A DNA stretch of 59,226 nucleotides, from assembly GCA_046565765.1 (NCBI GenBank), contig JBKHXX010000064.1:1-59226 (forward strand), written 5' to 3'. Source of the stretch: JBFMCT01 sp046565765. GTDB taxonomy: Bacteria; Actinomycetota; Acidimicrobiia; Acidimicrobiales; AC-14. A model generated the notes under the pieces. The model was given only the letters and a program-made list of their open reading frames with translations, ran no database searches and had not been told where the DNA came from. Positions within the stretch are counted from its first letter, which is position 1, and the number at the start of each line of letters is the position of its first letter. A program made the translations under genes and the position numbers. Positions 16,886 through 25,007 of this stretch are shown here, one piece after another.

Positions 16886-18439
16886 CTACGCGCCGCGGGC
16901 TGCCTCCGTGCCGGCGTTGCCGCCGCCGGCGGAGCCGCGGACGAGGTGCTGCACCTCACCGGCGGTGAGCGTCTCCCGCTCGAACAGCTCCTGGGCCACC
17001 CGGGTGAGATCGCGCTCGTTGTCGCGCAGGATCGTGCGGGCCGCCTGCTCGGCCCGGACGAGCAGCTCCCGGACCTCCTTGCTGCCGCTGCCCCCGTCGT
17101 CGTTGCGACCCTTGCCGTCTCCGGGCCCGTCGCCGGCCAGCTCGAAGCGGCCGGTCATGGCCAGCCGCTCGACCATGCGGCGGGACAGCTGGGCGGCGTG
17201 GTCGAGGTCGTCCTCGGAGCGGGTGCTGGGCTGGCCGAAGACGTTCATCTCCGCCGCCCGTCCGCCCAGGAGGACGATCAGCTGGGCCATCAGCTCCCGC
17301 TTGGTGAGCACCTCCCGGTCGTCGGCCGACGACCACGGCGAGCGCCCGAAGGCGTTGGCCCGGCTGATGATCGAGATGCGGGGCGGCGGGGTGACCCCCC
17401 GCAGCAGGACGGAGAGCACGGCGTGGCCCGCCTCGTGCACCGAGACCAGCTGCTTCTCCTCCTCGCCCATGAGCTTGGCCGTGTGGGTACCGGACAGCAC
17501 CCGGGACATCGCCTCCTCGACGTCGTCGGGGGCGACCCGGTCGCGGTGGCGGCGGGCGGCCAGCAGGCAGGCCTCGTTCACGATGCTGGCCAGCTCGGCG
17601 GCGGTGAGCCCGGCCGTGTTGGCCGCCACCTCCCCCCAGTTCACCCGCGACGAGATGGGCCGGTGCATGGCGTGGAGGTTGAGGATCTTCTCCCTGCCGT
17701 CGCGGTCGGGGCGGTCCACCCGGATGCGGCGGTCGAAGCGGCCGGGACGGAGCAGGGCGGGGTCGATCAGCTCGGGGCGGTTGGTGGCCCCCAGGATCAG
17801 CACGCCGCTGGCGCCGGCGAACCCGTCCAGCTCGACGAGGAGCTGGTTGAGGGTGTGGTCGAACTCACGCTCGCCCGACACGTCGGCGTTGCGGTGGCGG
17901 CCGACGGCGTCGAGCTCGTCGATGAAGATGATGCAGGGGGCGTCGCGCTTGGCCGCTTCGAACAACTGCCGCACGCGGGCGGCGCCGAGGCCGACGAACT
18001 TCTCCACGAAGCTGGTGGCCGACACGAAGTAGAAGGGCACGCCCGTCTCGCCCGCCAGGGCCCGGGCCAGCAGCGTCTTGCCGCAGCCGGGCATGCCGTA
18101 CAGCAGGATGCCCTGGGGCAGCGTGGCGCCCAGGTTCTGGAAGCGCTGCGGGTTGGAGAGGTACTCGACCACGTCCCGCAGCTCGGCCTTGGCCTCGTCG
18201 AGCCCGGCCACGTCGGAGAAGGTGACGGTGCGGCCGCCGCCCTCGGCCTTGTCGACCTGGAAGGGCGTCTCGCCGCCGGTGCCGCCGGCCGTGGTGGCGC
18301 GCACCTTGCTGGCGGAGCCGCGGAGCTTGAAGGGGTTGCGCGAAGGGCGCGTCATGCGAAGGGCCACGATAACCGCGGCGAGGATCGCCGCGATACCACC
18401 GATGGCCTCGGGGCGGGTGAAGACGTTGGCAGCGATCAC
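16886..18439 (-). CDS. ftsH: Short FtsH-like membrane AAA metalloprotease
   Basis: A 517-aa ATP-dependent protease. One membrane segment at about 11-28, then the AAA module: Walker A GMPGCGKT (115-122), Walker B FIDELDAVG, arginine finger RPGRFDR, and zinc motif HEAGH (335-339) with a later acidic ligand region (SEDDLDHAA). Typical FtsH has two membrane helices with a periplasmic domain between; here that domain and one helix are missing, making it about 100 residues shorter. The Walker A differs from the usual GPPGTGKT. GTG start with GGGAG about 7 bases upstream. All catalytic residues are present, so it should be active, perhaps as a specialised paralog. Confidence 0.9.
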   Translation of the reverse strand: MIAANVFTRPEAIGGIAAILAAVIVALRMTRPSRNPFKLRGSASKVRATTAGGTGGETPFQVDKAEGGGRTVTFSDVAGLDEAKAELRDVVEYLSNPQRFQNLGATLPQGILLYGMPGCGKTLLARALAGETGVPFYFVSATSFVEKFVGLGAARVRQLFEAAKRDAPCIIFIDELDAVGRHRNADVSGEREFDHTLNQLLVELDGFAGASGVLILGATNRPELIDPALLRPGRFDRRIRVDRPDRDGREKILNLHAMHRPISSRVNWGEVAANTAGLTAAELASIVNEACLLAARRHRDRVAPDDVEEAMSRVLSGTHTAKLMGEEEKQLVSVHEAGHAVLSVLLRGVTPPPRISIISRANAFGRSPWSSADDREVLTKRELMAQLIVLLGGRAAEMNVFGQPSTRSEDDLDHAAQLSRRMVERLAMTGRFELAGDGPGDGKGRNDDGGSGSKEVRELLVRAEQAARTILRDNERDLTRVAQELFERETLTAGEVQHLVRGSAGGGNAGTEAARGA

Positions 18440-18586
18440 GCTGTACTCCCACAGATCGTCGGACTCGGGGGCATCCCAACTGCGGGTTGGCGAAATGAAG
18501 CCTTACACGATCGCGCTTCCGGACGCTCGGCGCTACCGGAAGTTTCGGTAATTCCTACCCGCGCAGCCGGTGGTAGACCGGACCCG

Positions 18587-19345
18587 ATGGCAGTGGCGCG
18601 GCCCGGGCCGCCGGGCACGGTGGAGCTCTCTGGGATCGAGTTGTTCATCCGATACGCCTTCATGCCGAACCATCTCGGGTATTGCGGAGGGAACGAGAAC
18701 GAGCTGCTCCTAGAACGAGCAGCGACCGGGCACGCGGATCCCCGCCTGACCCCGTTGCTCACGCAGTTCTCCGGCGCCCTGCCCTACCTGAGATCGATTG
18801 CCGCGGCAAACGGGATCGGAGACCCGTTCGATCGGCGGGTTGTGGAGGCGTACTGGCTGGGCAACGAGCTGTTGAGCGGGGTGGAGGCGGGCGACCTCTA
18901 CAAGACGCTCGAGCAGCGCTTCGGACGTCAGCTTCCCCCAAAGATCCGCGAGCAGGTCCTGCGCAAGCCTCCGGAGGGAGCGAAGCCGTTCCATTTCTTC
19001 CATGTCGTCGATGTCTACCGGCACCTTGAGCGCGAAACGGTCGGGATGGCGGCCATCGAGAGCTGCCGGGTCTCCTGGGGGCAGGTCACCGGGGTCGAGG
19101 GCGCGGCGGTGACCGTCTCGCGCCAGCCGCTGGCCTGGGTGGACGGCAAGCTGGCCCTGGCCGAGCCCCGGGCCGAGCAGGCCCTCCGCTCCATCGGCGG
19201 CCTGGGCTTCGCCGACGAGCTGACGGTTGGCGACTGGGTGAGCCTGCACTGGGGCTGGGTCTGCGAACGCCTCTCCGAGCGGTCCCTGGCCAACCTCCGC
19301 CGCTGGACGGCCCGCCACCTCGAGCTGGCCAACCGCACCCTGTAG
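18587..19345 (+). CDS. DUF6390-like protein
   Basis: A 252-aa protein that I match to DUF6390 from its start (GIELFIRYAFMPNHLGYCGG); the match is from memory and moderately sure. Other clear parts are FHFFHVVDVYRHLERETVGM and WVSLHWGWVCERLSERSLAN. Soluble, no signal. The function of the family is unknown to me. ATG at 18587 with a TAGACC element 7 bases upstream. It is divergent from ftsH (147 bases between starts) and ends in front of a strong inverted repeat. Unlike its neighbours it carries several A/T-ending codons in its first third. Confidence 0.72.
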   Translation: MAVARPGPPGTVELSGIELFIRYAFMPNHLGYCGGNENELLLERAATGHADPRLTPLLTQFSGALPYLRSIAAANGIGDPFDRRVVEAYWLGNELLSGVEAGDLYKTLEQRFGRQLPPKIREQVLRKPPEGAKPFHFFHVVDVYRHLERETVGMAAIESCRVSWGQVTGVEGAAVTVSRQPLAWVDGKLALAEPRAEQALRSIGGLGFADELTVGDWVSLHWGWVCERLSERSLANLRRWTARHLELANRTL

Positions 19346-19352
19346 TCGACCC

Positions 19353-19408
19353 CACCATTTGGGGCGCCTGAGCCACCTCCCAGGTGGCTCAGGCGCCCCA
19401 AAATGGTG
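19353..19408. terminator. Long near-perfect inverted repeat between convergent genes
   Basis: Left arm 19353-19378 and right arm 19382-19408 pair over about 26 bp with one bulged base and a 3-base loop. It lies between the DUF6390-like stop (19345) and the HxlR stop (19412), so it can act as a hairpin for both strands. There is no T-run after either arm, so it may be a non-classical bidirectional terminator or a small palindromic repeat. Confidence 0.7.
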
Positions 19409-19411
19409 AGG

Positions 19412-19834
19412 TCACAAGCGGACCATGTCGCCGTCGCCGTGGTCGGGGTCGTCGACCACCCGGTCGCAGGTCGGGCACCACCAGCGGGCTTCGAGGGCGG
19501 TGCCGCAGGCGGGGTGGCGGAGGGGCTCGGCGGTGGTGGCCCCGGCGCCCCACTGGGCGAGGAGGCGGAGGGCGCCGGCCAGCTCCTGGCCGGCGGCGGT
19601 GAGCTCGTAGACCACCCGGAGGGGCCGCTGGGAGTAGGGCGTGGCCACCAAAACGCCCTCCCGCTCGAGGTGGCGGAGGCGCTGGGTGAGGACGTTGGGG
19701 GCGATCCCCCCGACCGCCTCGGCCAGGTCGTTGAACCGCCGGGGGCCGGCCAGGAGGGCGTTGACCAGCAGCAAGGCCCACCGGTCGCCGACGCGGGACA
19801 CGGCCTCGGCCAGGGGCGACTCGGGCTCGGCCAT
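19412..19834 (-). CDS. HxlR-family transcriptional regulator with C-terminal zinc-ribbon-like motif
   Basis: A 140-aa winged-helix protein: VGDRWALLLVNALLAGPRRF and PNVLTQRLRHLEREGVL are the HxlR/MarR-like DNA-binding helices. The C-terminus carries HPACGTALEARWWCPTCD, resembling a small metal-binding ribbon (three Cys plus His). I chose the ATG at 19834, with AGGA 8 bases upstream; an ATG at 19843 would add three residues. It is divergent from a pair of proteases, with a 27-base palindrome between them, so it probably represses both itself and them. The inducer is unknown; the Cys motif could sense metal or redox state. Confidence 0.88.
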   Translation of the reverse strand: MAEPESPLAEAVSRVGDRWALLLVNALLAGPRRFNDLAEAVGGIAPNVLTQRLRHLEREGVLVATPYSQRPLRVVYELTAAGQELAGALRLLAQWGAGATTAEPLRHPACGTALEARWWCPTCDRVVDDPDHGDGDMVRL

Positions 19835-19877
19835 GGCGCCCATCCTGCCTGGTTGCACAACTCCTCGGCCTGTGGTG

Positions 19878-19904
19878 TAGTGACTTGCAAATTGCAAGTT
19901 ACTA
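19878..19904. promoter_or_regulatory. Palindromic operator, probably for the HxlR regulator
   Basis: Arms of 13 bases (19878-19890 and 19892-19904) around a central A, with one mismatch. The perfect core is ACTTGCAA / TTGCAAGT. The right edge touches the AGGAGGA (19904-19910) of the protease gene, so binding would block transcription and possibly translation start. HxlR proteins typically bind such dyads beside their own gene; the assignment is inferred. Confidence 0.75.
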
Positions 19905-19917
19905 GGAGGAAGTCGAT

Positions 19918-20832
19918 ATGGCGCTGGCAGAGTTCGAGCAGGCGGCCACGGCCATCGCCGCAACCGCAGGGACGGCGGTCGTGGGCATCGGGCGGGGCTG
20001 GGGCCTCGGATCAGGCGTGGTCGTCGGCGACGGGCTGGTGTTGACCAACGCCCACAACGTCCACAGCGAAGAGGTCGACGTCACCTTCGCCGGAGGCGAG
20101 ACGGTGACGGGGCATCTGGCCGGGGTGGACGTGGACGGCGACCTGGCCGTGATCCGGGTCGAGACGGGCGGTGCCCAGCCCATCGCCTGGGCTCCCGAGG
20201 AGGTCGAGCCGGCTGTCGGCCGGGCCGTGTTCGCCCTGGCCGACCCGGGCGGCCGGGGTCTGCGGGTCACGTTCGGGCTGGTCTCCGCGGTCAACCGGGC
20301 CTTCCGGGGGCCCAGGGGCCGGCGGGTCACGGGGACGATCGAGCACACCGCTCCCCTGGTGAAGGGTTCGTCGGGCGGCCCCGTCGTGGACGCCCGAGGT
20401 CGGCTCGTCGGGCTCAACACCAACCGCCTGGGCGAGGGCTTCTACGCCGCCATCCCGGCCGACGCCGACCTCAAGGCCCGGGTGGACGCCCTGGCCCGCG
20501 GCGACTCCCCCCGCCGCCGCCACCTCGGCGTGGGGCTCGTGCCGGGCCGGGCCGCCCGGCACCTGCGCCGGTCGGTCGGCCTCCCCGACCGCGACGGCGT
20601 GCTCGTGCAGGCGGTGGAGCCGGGCAGCCCGGCGGCCCACGCCGGCCTGCGCCAGGGCGACCTCATCGTGGCCGCGGGCGGGCGCCCGGTGACGTCGATC
20701 GACGACCTGCACACCGCGCTCGACGGGTTGGGCGACGAGGAGGCCATGGCCCTGGACGTCGTCCGGGGGATCGACGAGCTGTCGGTGAGCGTGAGCTTCG
20801 GCGCCGGCGCGCGCCACGAGGGCTCGGCGTGA
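19918..20832 (+). CDS. Trypsin-like serine protease with PDZ domain (DegP/HtrA-like), first of pair
   Basis: A 304-aa protein. Catalytic triad His46 (TNAHNVH), Asp75 (DGDLAVI) and Ser152 (KGSSGGP). A PDZ domain covers about 190-290 (VEPGSPAAHAGLRQGDLI). There is no signal peptide or membrane segment, so unlike classical HtrA it should be cytoplasmic. AGGAGGA stands 7 bases before the ATG. Its stop overlaps the start of the second protease (GTGA at 20829-20832). It sits under the palindromic operator shared with the HxlR gene. Confidence 0.9.
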   Translation: MALAEFEQAATAIAATAGTAVVGIGRGWGLGSGVVVGDGLVLTNAHNVHSEEVDVTFAGGETVTGHLAGVDVDGDLAVIRVETGGAQPIAWAPEEVEPAVGRAVFALADPGGRGLRVTFGLVSAVNRAFRGPRGRRVTGTIEHTAPLVKGSSGGPVVDARGRLVGLNTNRLGEGFYAAIPADADLKARVDALARGDSPRRRHLGVGLVPGRAARHLRRSVGLPDRDGVLVQAVEPGSPAAHAGLRQGDLIVAAGGRPVTSIDDLHTALDGLGDEEAMALDVVRGIDELSVSVSFGAGARHEGSA

Positions 20833-21806
20833 CCGAGACGGGCGTCGTGCCCGATACCGAGAGCGCGCTGGACGCCTACTCGCGGGTGGTCACCACGGTG
20901 GCCGCCCGCCTCATCCCCTCGGTCGCCAGCCTCCGGGTCATGGTCCGCGTTCCCGGAGGCCGGCGGCCGCAGGGCGCCGGTTCGGGCGTGGTGCTCACCC
21001 CCGACGGCCACCTGGTCACCTCGGCCCACGTCGTCGATCGGGCACAGGCGGGGTCCGCCACCTTCGCCGACGGTCGTGAGGTGGAGTTCGAGGTGGTGGG
21101 CACCGACCGGCTGTCCGATCTGGCGGTGGTGCGGGCCGCCACCAGCGGTCTCGAGCCCGCCACCCTGGGCGACGCCGACCGCCTCGTGGTGGGCCAGCTG
21201 GTCGTGGCCATCGGCAACCCCCTCGGGTTCTCGGGTTCGGTCAGCGCGGGCGTGGTCAGCGCCCTGGGCCGGTCCATCCCGACCACCGAGGGCAGCCACG
21301 GGCGCATCGTGGAGAACGTCATCCAGACCGACGCCTCGCTCCATCCCGGCAACTCGGGAGGCGCCCTGGCCAACGGATCGGGCGAGGTGGTGGGCATCAA
21401 CACCGCGGTGGTCGGCCCGTGGGTGGGACAGGGGTTGGGCCTGGCCGTGCCCATCAACGCCACCACCCAGGCCATCGTGTGGTCGCTGCTCCACGACGGC
21501 CGGGTGCGGCGGGCCTACCTGGGCATCGCCGGCGGCTCCCGCCCCCTCCCGCCCCGGGCCGAGCGGGCCACCGGCCGCACCACCGGCATCGAGGTCCTCA
21601 CCGTCGTGGGCGGCAGCCCCGCCGCCGAGGCGGGCCTGCGCCCAGAAGACCTGCTCCTCGACGTGGACGGCGTGCCCGTGGCCAACGTCGGCGACCTCCA
21701 GCGGCTGATGACGGGCGACCGCATCGGCCGCACCGTCGCCCTGGGCCTGTTCCGCAACGGCCGGCGCGAGACGGTCGACGTGCGCCCGACCGAGCTGCGG
21801 GGCTAG
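20829..21806 (+). CDS. Trypsin-like serine protease with PDZ domain (DegP/HtrA-like), second of pair
   Basis: A 325-aa S1C-type protease: His67 (TSAHVVD), Asp97 (LSDLAVV), Ser176 (GNSGGAL), then a PDZ domain at about 230-320 (VGGSPAAEAGLRPEDLLLDV). No signal peptide or membrane helix, so also cytoplasmic. Translation is coupled to the first protease. The two are about as divergent as ordinary paralogs; a mixed oligomer is possible but is inference. The stop codon lies in a CTAG that could also serve the convergent beta-propeller gene. Confidence 0.92.
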   Translation: MTETGVVPDTESALDAYSRVVTTVAARLIPSVASLRVMVRVPGGRRPQGAGSGVVLTPDGHLVTSAHVVDRAQAGSATFADGREVEFEVVGTDRLSDLAVVRAATSGLEPATLGDADRLVVGQLVVAIGNPLGFSGSVSAGVVSALGRSIPTTEGSHGRIVENVIQTDASLHPGNSGGALANGSGEVVGINTAVVGPWVGQGLGLAVPINATTQAIVWSLLHDGRVRRAYLGIAGGSRPLPPRAERATGRTTGIEVLTVVGGSPAAEAGLRPEDLLLDVDGVPVANVGDLQRLMTGDRIGRTVALGLFRNGRRETVDVRPTELRG

Positions 21807-22676
21807 CCCACCCAGGCCAGCGACGGCGATGGTGGTGGCGGGGGGCGGTACCAGCCGCTCCCACGTGGCGCCGCCGTCGGGCGAGCCGAGGAGGGCGCCG
21901 CCGGGGGCGGCCAGCGCCACCGACCGCCCGTCCCGGGCGGCGACCAGGTGGCCGGTGTCGACGTTCTCCCCGAACCAGTCGGTGCACCGCTCGAACGCCA
22001 CGCCGGGGGCGGCGTCGAGCGGGCGGCGGTAGACGGCGGCCCGGTCGGTGAACGGGCCGGTCGAGGCGGACAGCAGCAGCCAGTCCCCCGCCACCGCCAC
22101 GGCCCGGGCGTAGGCGCCGTGGAGGCCCTCCTCGGTGAACTGCCACGTTGCCCCCCGGTCGGCCGACGTGGCCAGCCCGTAGGCGGTGGCCGCCACCACC
22201 CGGTCGCCGGCCACGACCACCTGGTGGACGTCGGCGTCGACGTCGATGGTCGGGCGCCAGGTGTCCCCGCCGTCGTCGGAACGGACGATGCCGCCCACGT
22301 GCACGTTCACGTAGAGGGTGCCGTCCCCGTCCACGGCCAGCGAGCGGGTGTCGGGCGGCCCGCCCCACGGGGTGTACCAGCCGGAGCGGCCCTCGGCGGT
22401 CTCGAACGACTCCACCGTCCGGGCGTCGCGGCCGTCGACTCGCACGAGATGGGCCTCGGCGGTGCCGACCACGGCCGCGCCGTCGAACGCGGCGACGCAC
22501 GTGGGCGCCGGGCCGGGGAGGTCGACGTCGGCTCCCACGCCCCGCACGAGCCGGCCGTCGACGATCGCCACCCAGCCGCCCGTCCCCGCCGGCGCCACCG
22601 CGACCACGTCGCCGTTGAGCAGGCGCCGGTCGTCCTGCCAGAGCCCGTCGGCGGTGCCCACGAGCAGGAGGCTCAT
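21803..22676 (-). CDS. BNR/Asp-box beta-propeller protein (3' end probably frameshifted)
   Basis: About 290 aa of beta-propeller with at least three Asp-box repeats (SDDGGDTWRP, SADRGATWQF, SPDGGATWERL). No signal peptide, so cytoplasmic; such propellers are sialidase-like or photosystem-assembly-like in fold but often of unknown role. The frame as given has no stop until 20442, reading antisense through both protease genes. Loss of one base in the C6 run at 21840-21845 (minus strand) would end the protein at TAG 21805-21803, in the same CTAG as the protease stop. I therefore give that end. Start ATG overlaps the MFS stop (ATGA, 22673-22676). Confidence 0.7.
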
Positions 22677-24238
22677 GCGGCCGCCGCCGTCATCTCGGGC
22701 ACGTCGCTCACGTCCTCCGACCCCGTACGGCGGACGAACGCGGCGGCGGTGACCGAGGCCAGCAGCAGGGCGAGGCCGGCCAGGACGAGGGCACTGTGCA
22801 GGCCGCTCACGTAGGCCGACTCGACCGCCCCCCGCACCGCCTCGGCGTCGAGGCCACCGAGGTCGACACCGGCGGCCAGCGTTCCCTCACCCGCCCCCGA
22901 CACGAGGCGCGACCGGGCCGCCTCACCCACGCCCAGGCGGTCCAGGCTCCCGGTGAGCGCCGACCGGGTGCGGCTGGTCAGCACCGCGCCCAGCACCGCC
23001 ACCCCGAACACCGCCCCCACCTGCCGGGAGGTGTTCGACACCGCGGAGGCGACCCCGGCTCGTGTTGACGCCACGCTCCCCATGATCGCAGCAGTGGCGG
23101 GCGCCATGGTGAGCGCCATCCCGACGCCCAGCATGGTCAGGTTCCACCAGATGTCGGCGTAGTCGGTCGCCGGTTGGACCCGGGCGAGGAGGATCAGGGC
23201 GAGCCCGCCCAGGGCCATGCCCGCCGTCATCAGCCAGCGCGACCCGATCCGCCCGGAGATGCGCCCGGCCAGCGGTGCGACCACCACGATCGCGCCCTCG
23301 AGGGGCAGGAAGCGGAGGCCGGTCTCGACCGCCGAGTACCCCTGCACGTTCTGGAAGTAGAGGCTCAGGTAGACGAGCATCGAGAGCGTCCCGAAGAAGG
23401 CGAGCCCGGCCACGCCGACGGCAGCCGAGAACGTCCGGTTGCGGAACAGGCCCAGGGGCAGCATGGGGTCGTCCACCCGTCGTTCCACGGCGAGGAAGGC
23501 GGCGCCGGCCACCGCGGCCAGGACCAGCAGGCCGACGATGAGCGGTGAGCCCCACCCCCGGCTCGGCCCCTCGATCAGGGCGGACGTGAGCGAGCCGAGG
23601 GCCACGACGGCCAGCACCTGCCCGGGAACGTCCACCCGCCGCCGGGTGGCCTCGGGAGGACGGTCGGGATCCTGGACGACCCGGCGGGCGACGGCGAAGG
23701 CGAGGACGCCCACCGGCAGGTTCACGAAGAACACGCTCTGCCAGCCGAGCGAGTCGGTGAGCACGCCGCCCAGCACCGGTCCGGCGGCCAGGGCCAGGGC
23801 GGAGACCCCCGCCCACACGCCGATGGCCTGGGCCCGCTCCCGGCCGTCGGGGAAGGTGGCGGTGATGATGGCCAGGGTGGTGGGCAGCAGCGCAGCCGCC
23901 CCGACGCCCTGGAGGGCGCGGGCAGCCACCAGCAGGGGGGCGGTGGGGGCCAGCCCGCACAGCACCGAGGCGAAGGTGAACAGGGCGAGGCCGGCCAGCA
24001 CCACCCGCTTGCGCCCGTAGAGGTCGCCCAGGGCCCCGCTGGTCAGCATGAAGCTGGCGAAGAACAGGGTGTAGGCGTTCACGATCCACTGGAGGCCGGC
24101 CACCGACGTGCCCATGTCCTCGGAGATGGACGGCAGGGCCACGTTCACCACGGTGTTGTCCAGCAGGACCATGAACATGGCCAGGCACATGGACAGGATC
24201 GTGGCGACCTTCAGCCGCCGGTCGCCGGAGAACCGCAA
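22673..24238 (-). CDS. MFS drug exporter, DHA2 (EmrB/QacA) family
   Basis: A 521-aa protein with about 14 membrane helices. Typical motifs: LLDNTVVNVALPSISED in helix 1, GALGDLYGRKRVVLAG in loop 2-3, and ALQGVGAAALLPTTLA in helix 4. It exports hydrophobic or cationic compounds using the proton gradient. TTG start at 24238, 4 bases after the pirin stop, and its stop overlaps the propeller start, so pirin-exporter-propeller form one operon. No regulator gene adjoins it. Confidence 0.9.
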   Translation of the reverse strand: MRFSGDRRLKVATILSMCLAMFMVLLDNTVVNVALPSISEDMGTSVAGLQWIVNAYTLFFASFMLTSGALGDLYGRKRVVLAGLALFTFASVLCGLAPTAPLLVAARALQGVGAAALLPTTLAIITATFPDGRERAQAIGVWAGVSALALAAGPVLGGVLTDSLGWQSVFFVNLPVGVLAFAVARRVVQDPDRPPEATRRRVDVPGQVLAVVALGSLTSALIEGPSRGWGSPLIVGLLVLAAVAGAAFLAVERRVDDPMLPLGLFRNRTFSAAVGVAGLAFFGTLSMLVYLSLYFQNVQGYSAVETGLRFLPLEGAIVVVAPLAGRISGRIGSRWLMTAGMALGGLALILLARVQPATDYADIWWNLTMLGVGMALTMAPATAAIMGSVASTRAGVASAVSNTSRQVGAVFGVAVLGAVLTSRTRSALTGSLDRLGVGEAARSRLVSGAGEGTLAAGVDLGGLDAEAVRGAVESAYVSGLHSALVLAGLALLLASVTAAAFVRRTGSEDVSDVPEMTAAAA

Positions 24239-24242
24239 GGCG

Positions 24243-24947
24243 CTATCCCGTCTCCCAGATGAGGACCTCGGCCCCGGCCGGCCCCGCCACCAGCGCCAGG
24301 TCGCCGCCGGCGGCGGTCAGGCGGGCGGCATCCCCCTCGTCCAGGGCGCCGGCCCCTTCCAGGTGGGCGGAGCCGCGGGCCACGAACAGATGGACGTGGC
24401 GGGCGTCGGGCACCCGGGCCCGCTCACCGGCGCCGAGCCGGCCGGCCCACAGCGCGGCCGAGCGCTGGCGGATGGAGATGGCGCCCTCGTGCCCCTTGCC
24501 GGAGGCGACGGGCACGAGCCCGCCCCGGGCCAGGTCGGCGTTGATGTCGAGCTGCTCGTAGCCGGGGTCGACCCGCTCGGTGTCGGGCAGCACCCACATC
24601 TGCACGAAATGGACGTCGGCCTCGCCGCTGGGGTTCATCTCCGAGTGCCAGATGCCGGTGCCTGCGCTCATGCGCTGGGCCAGGCCGGGATAGAGGATGC
24701 CCCGGTGGCCGGCCGAGTCCTTGTGCTCCAGCTCGCCGTCGAGCACCCACGTCACGATCTCCATGTCCTGGTGGGGATGGGTGGAGAACCCGGTGCCGGC
24801 CCGGACGACGTCGTCATTGCTGACCAGGAGCAGGCCGTGGTGCGTGTTGGCCGGGTCGTAGTGTCGGGAGAAGCTGAAGGAGTGGCGCGAGTCGAGCCAG
24901 GGGAGCCTGGTGTGGTACCTGCTGTCACTGCGCCGGATGTCGATCAT
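24243..24947 (-). CDS. Pirin-family protein (bicupin)
   Basis: A 234-aa cupin protein. The metal-binding part shows FSTHPHQDMEIVTWVLDGEL and GTGIWHSEMNPSG, giving the His/His/Glu/His set of pirin. Bacterial pirins are metal-dependent, some with quercetinase activity. I chose the ATG at 24947, which has AAGGAG 6 bases upstream; another ATG at 24968 would add 7 residues. First gene of the operon with the MFS exporter. The open frame upstream to 27419 is antisense noise. Confidence 0.9.
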   Translation of the reverse strand: MIDIRRSDSRYHTRLPWLDSRHSFSFSRHYDPANTHHGLLLVSNDDVVRAGTGFSTHPHQDMEIVTWVLDGELEHKDSAGHRGILYPGLAQRMSAGTGIWHSEMNPSGEADVHFVQMWVLPDTERVDPGYEQLDINADLARGGLVPVASGKGHEGAISIRQRSAALWAGRLGAGERARVPDARHVHLFVARGSAHLEGAGALDEGDAARLTAAGGDLALVAGPAGAEVLIWETG

Positions 24948-24978
24948 GGCCCGCTCCTTGCTACCCATGCTGTCAGAT

Positions 24979-24993
24979 CTAACGATTCGTAAG
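24979..24993. promoter_or_regulatory. Near-palindrome in the divergent pirin/SGNH promoter region
   Basis: CTAACGA-T-TCGTAAG: 7-base arms with one mismatch, in the 60-base gap between the pirin start (24947) and the SGNH hydrolase start (25008). The position suits an operator for either gene. The region is notably A/T-rich for this genome. Confidence 0.4.
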
Positions 24994-25007
24994 CAGAGGA
25001 ATTCCGG

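Noticed and set aside
14462..19345. A 1627-codon open frame on the plus strand through the fdhD, PP2C and ftsH genes
   Set aside because: Only its last part (18587-19345) is a real protein. The rest is antisense to well-recognised genes; long antisense frames are common at very high GC because stops are rare.
20442..21802. The antisense extension of the beta-propeller frame across both proteases
   Set aside because: It has no propeller repeats, is low-complexity and disappears with a one-base correction at 21840-21845.
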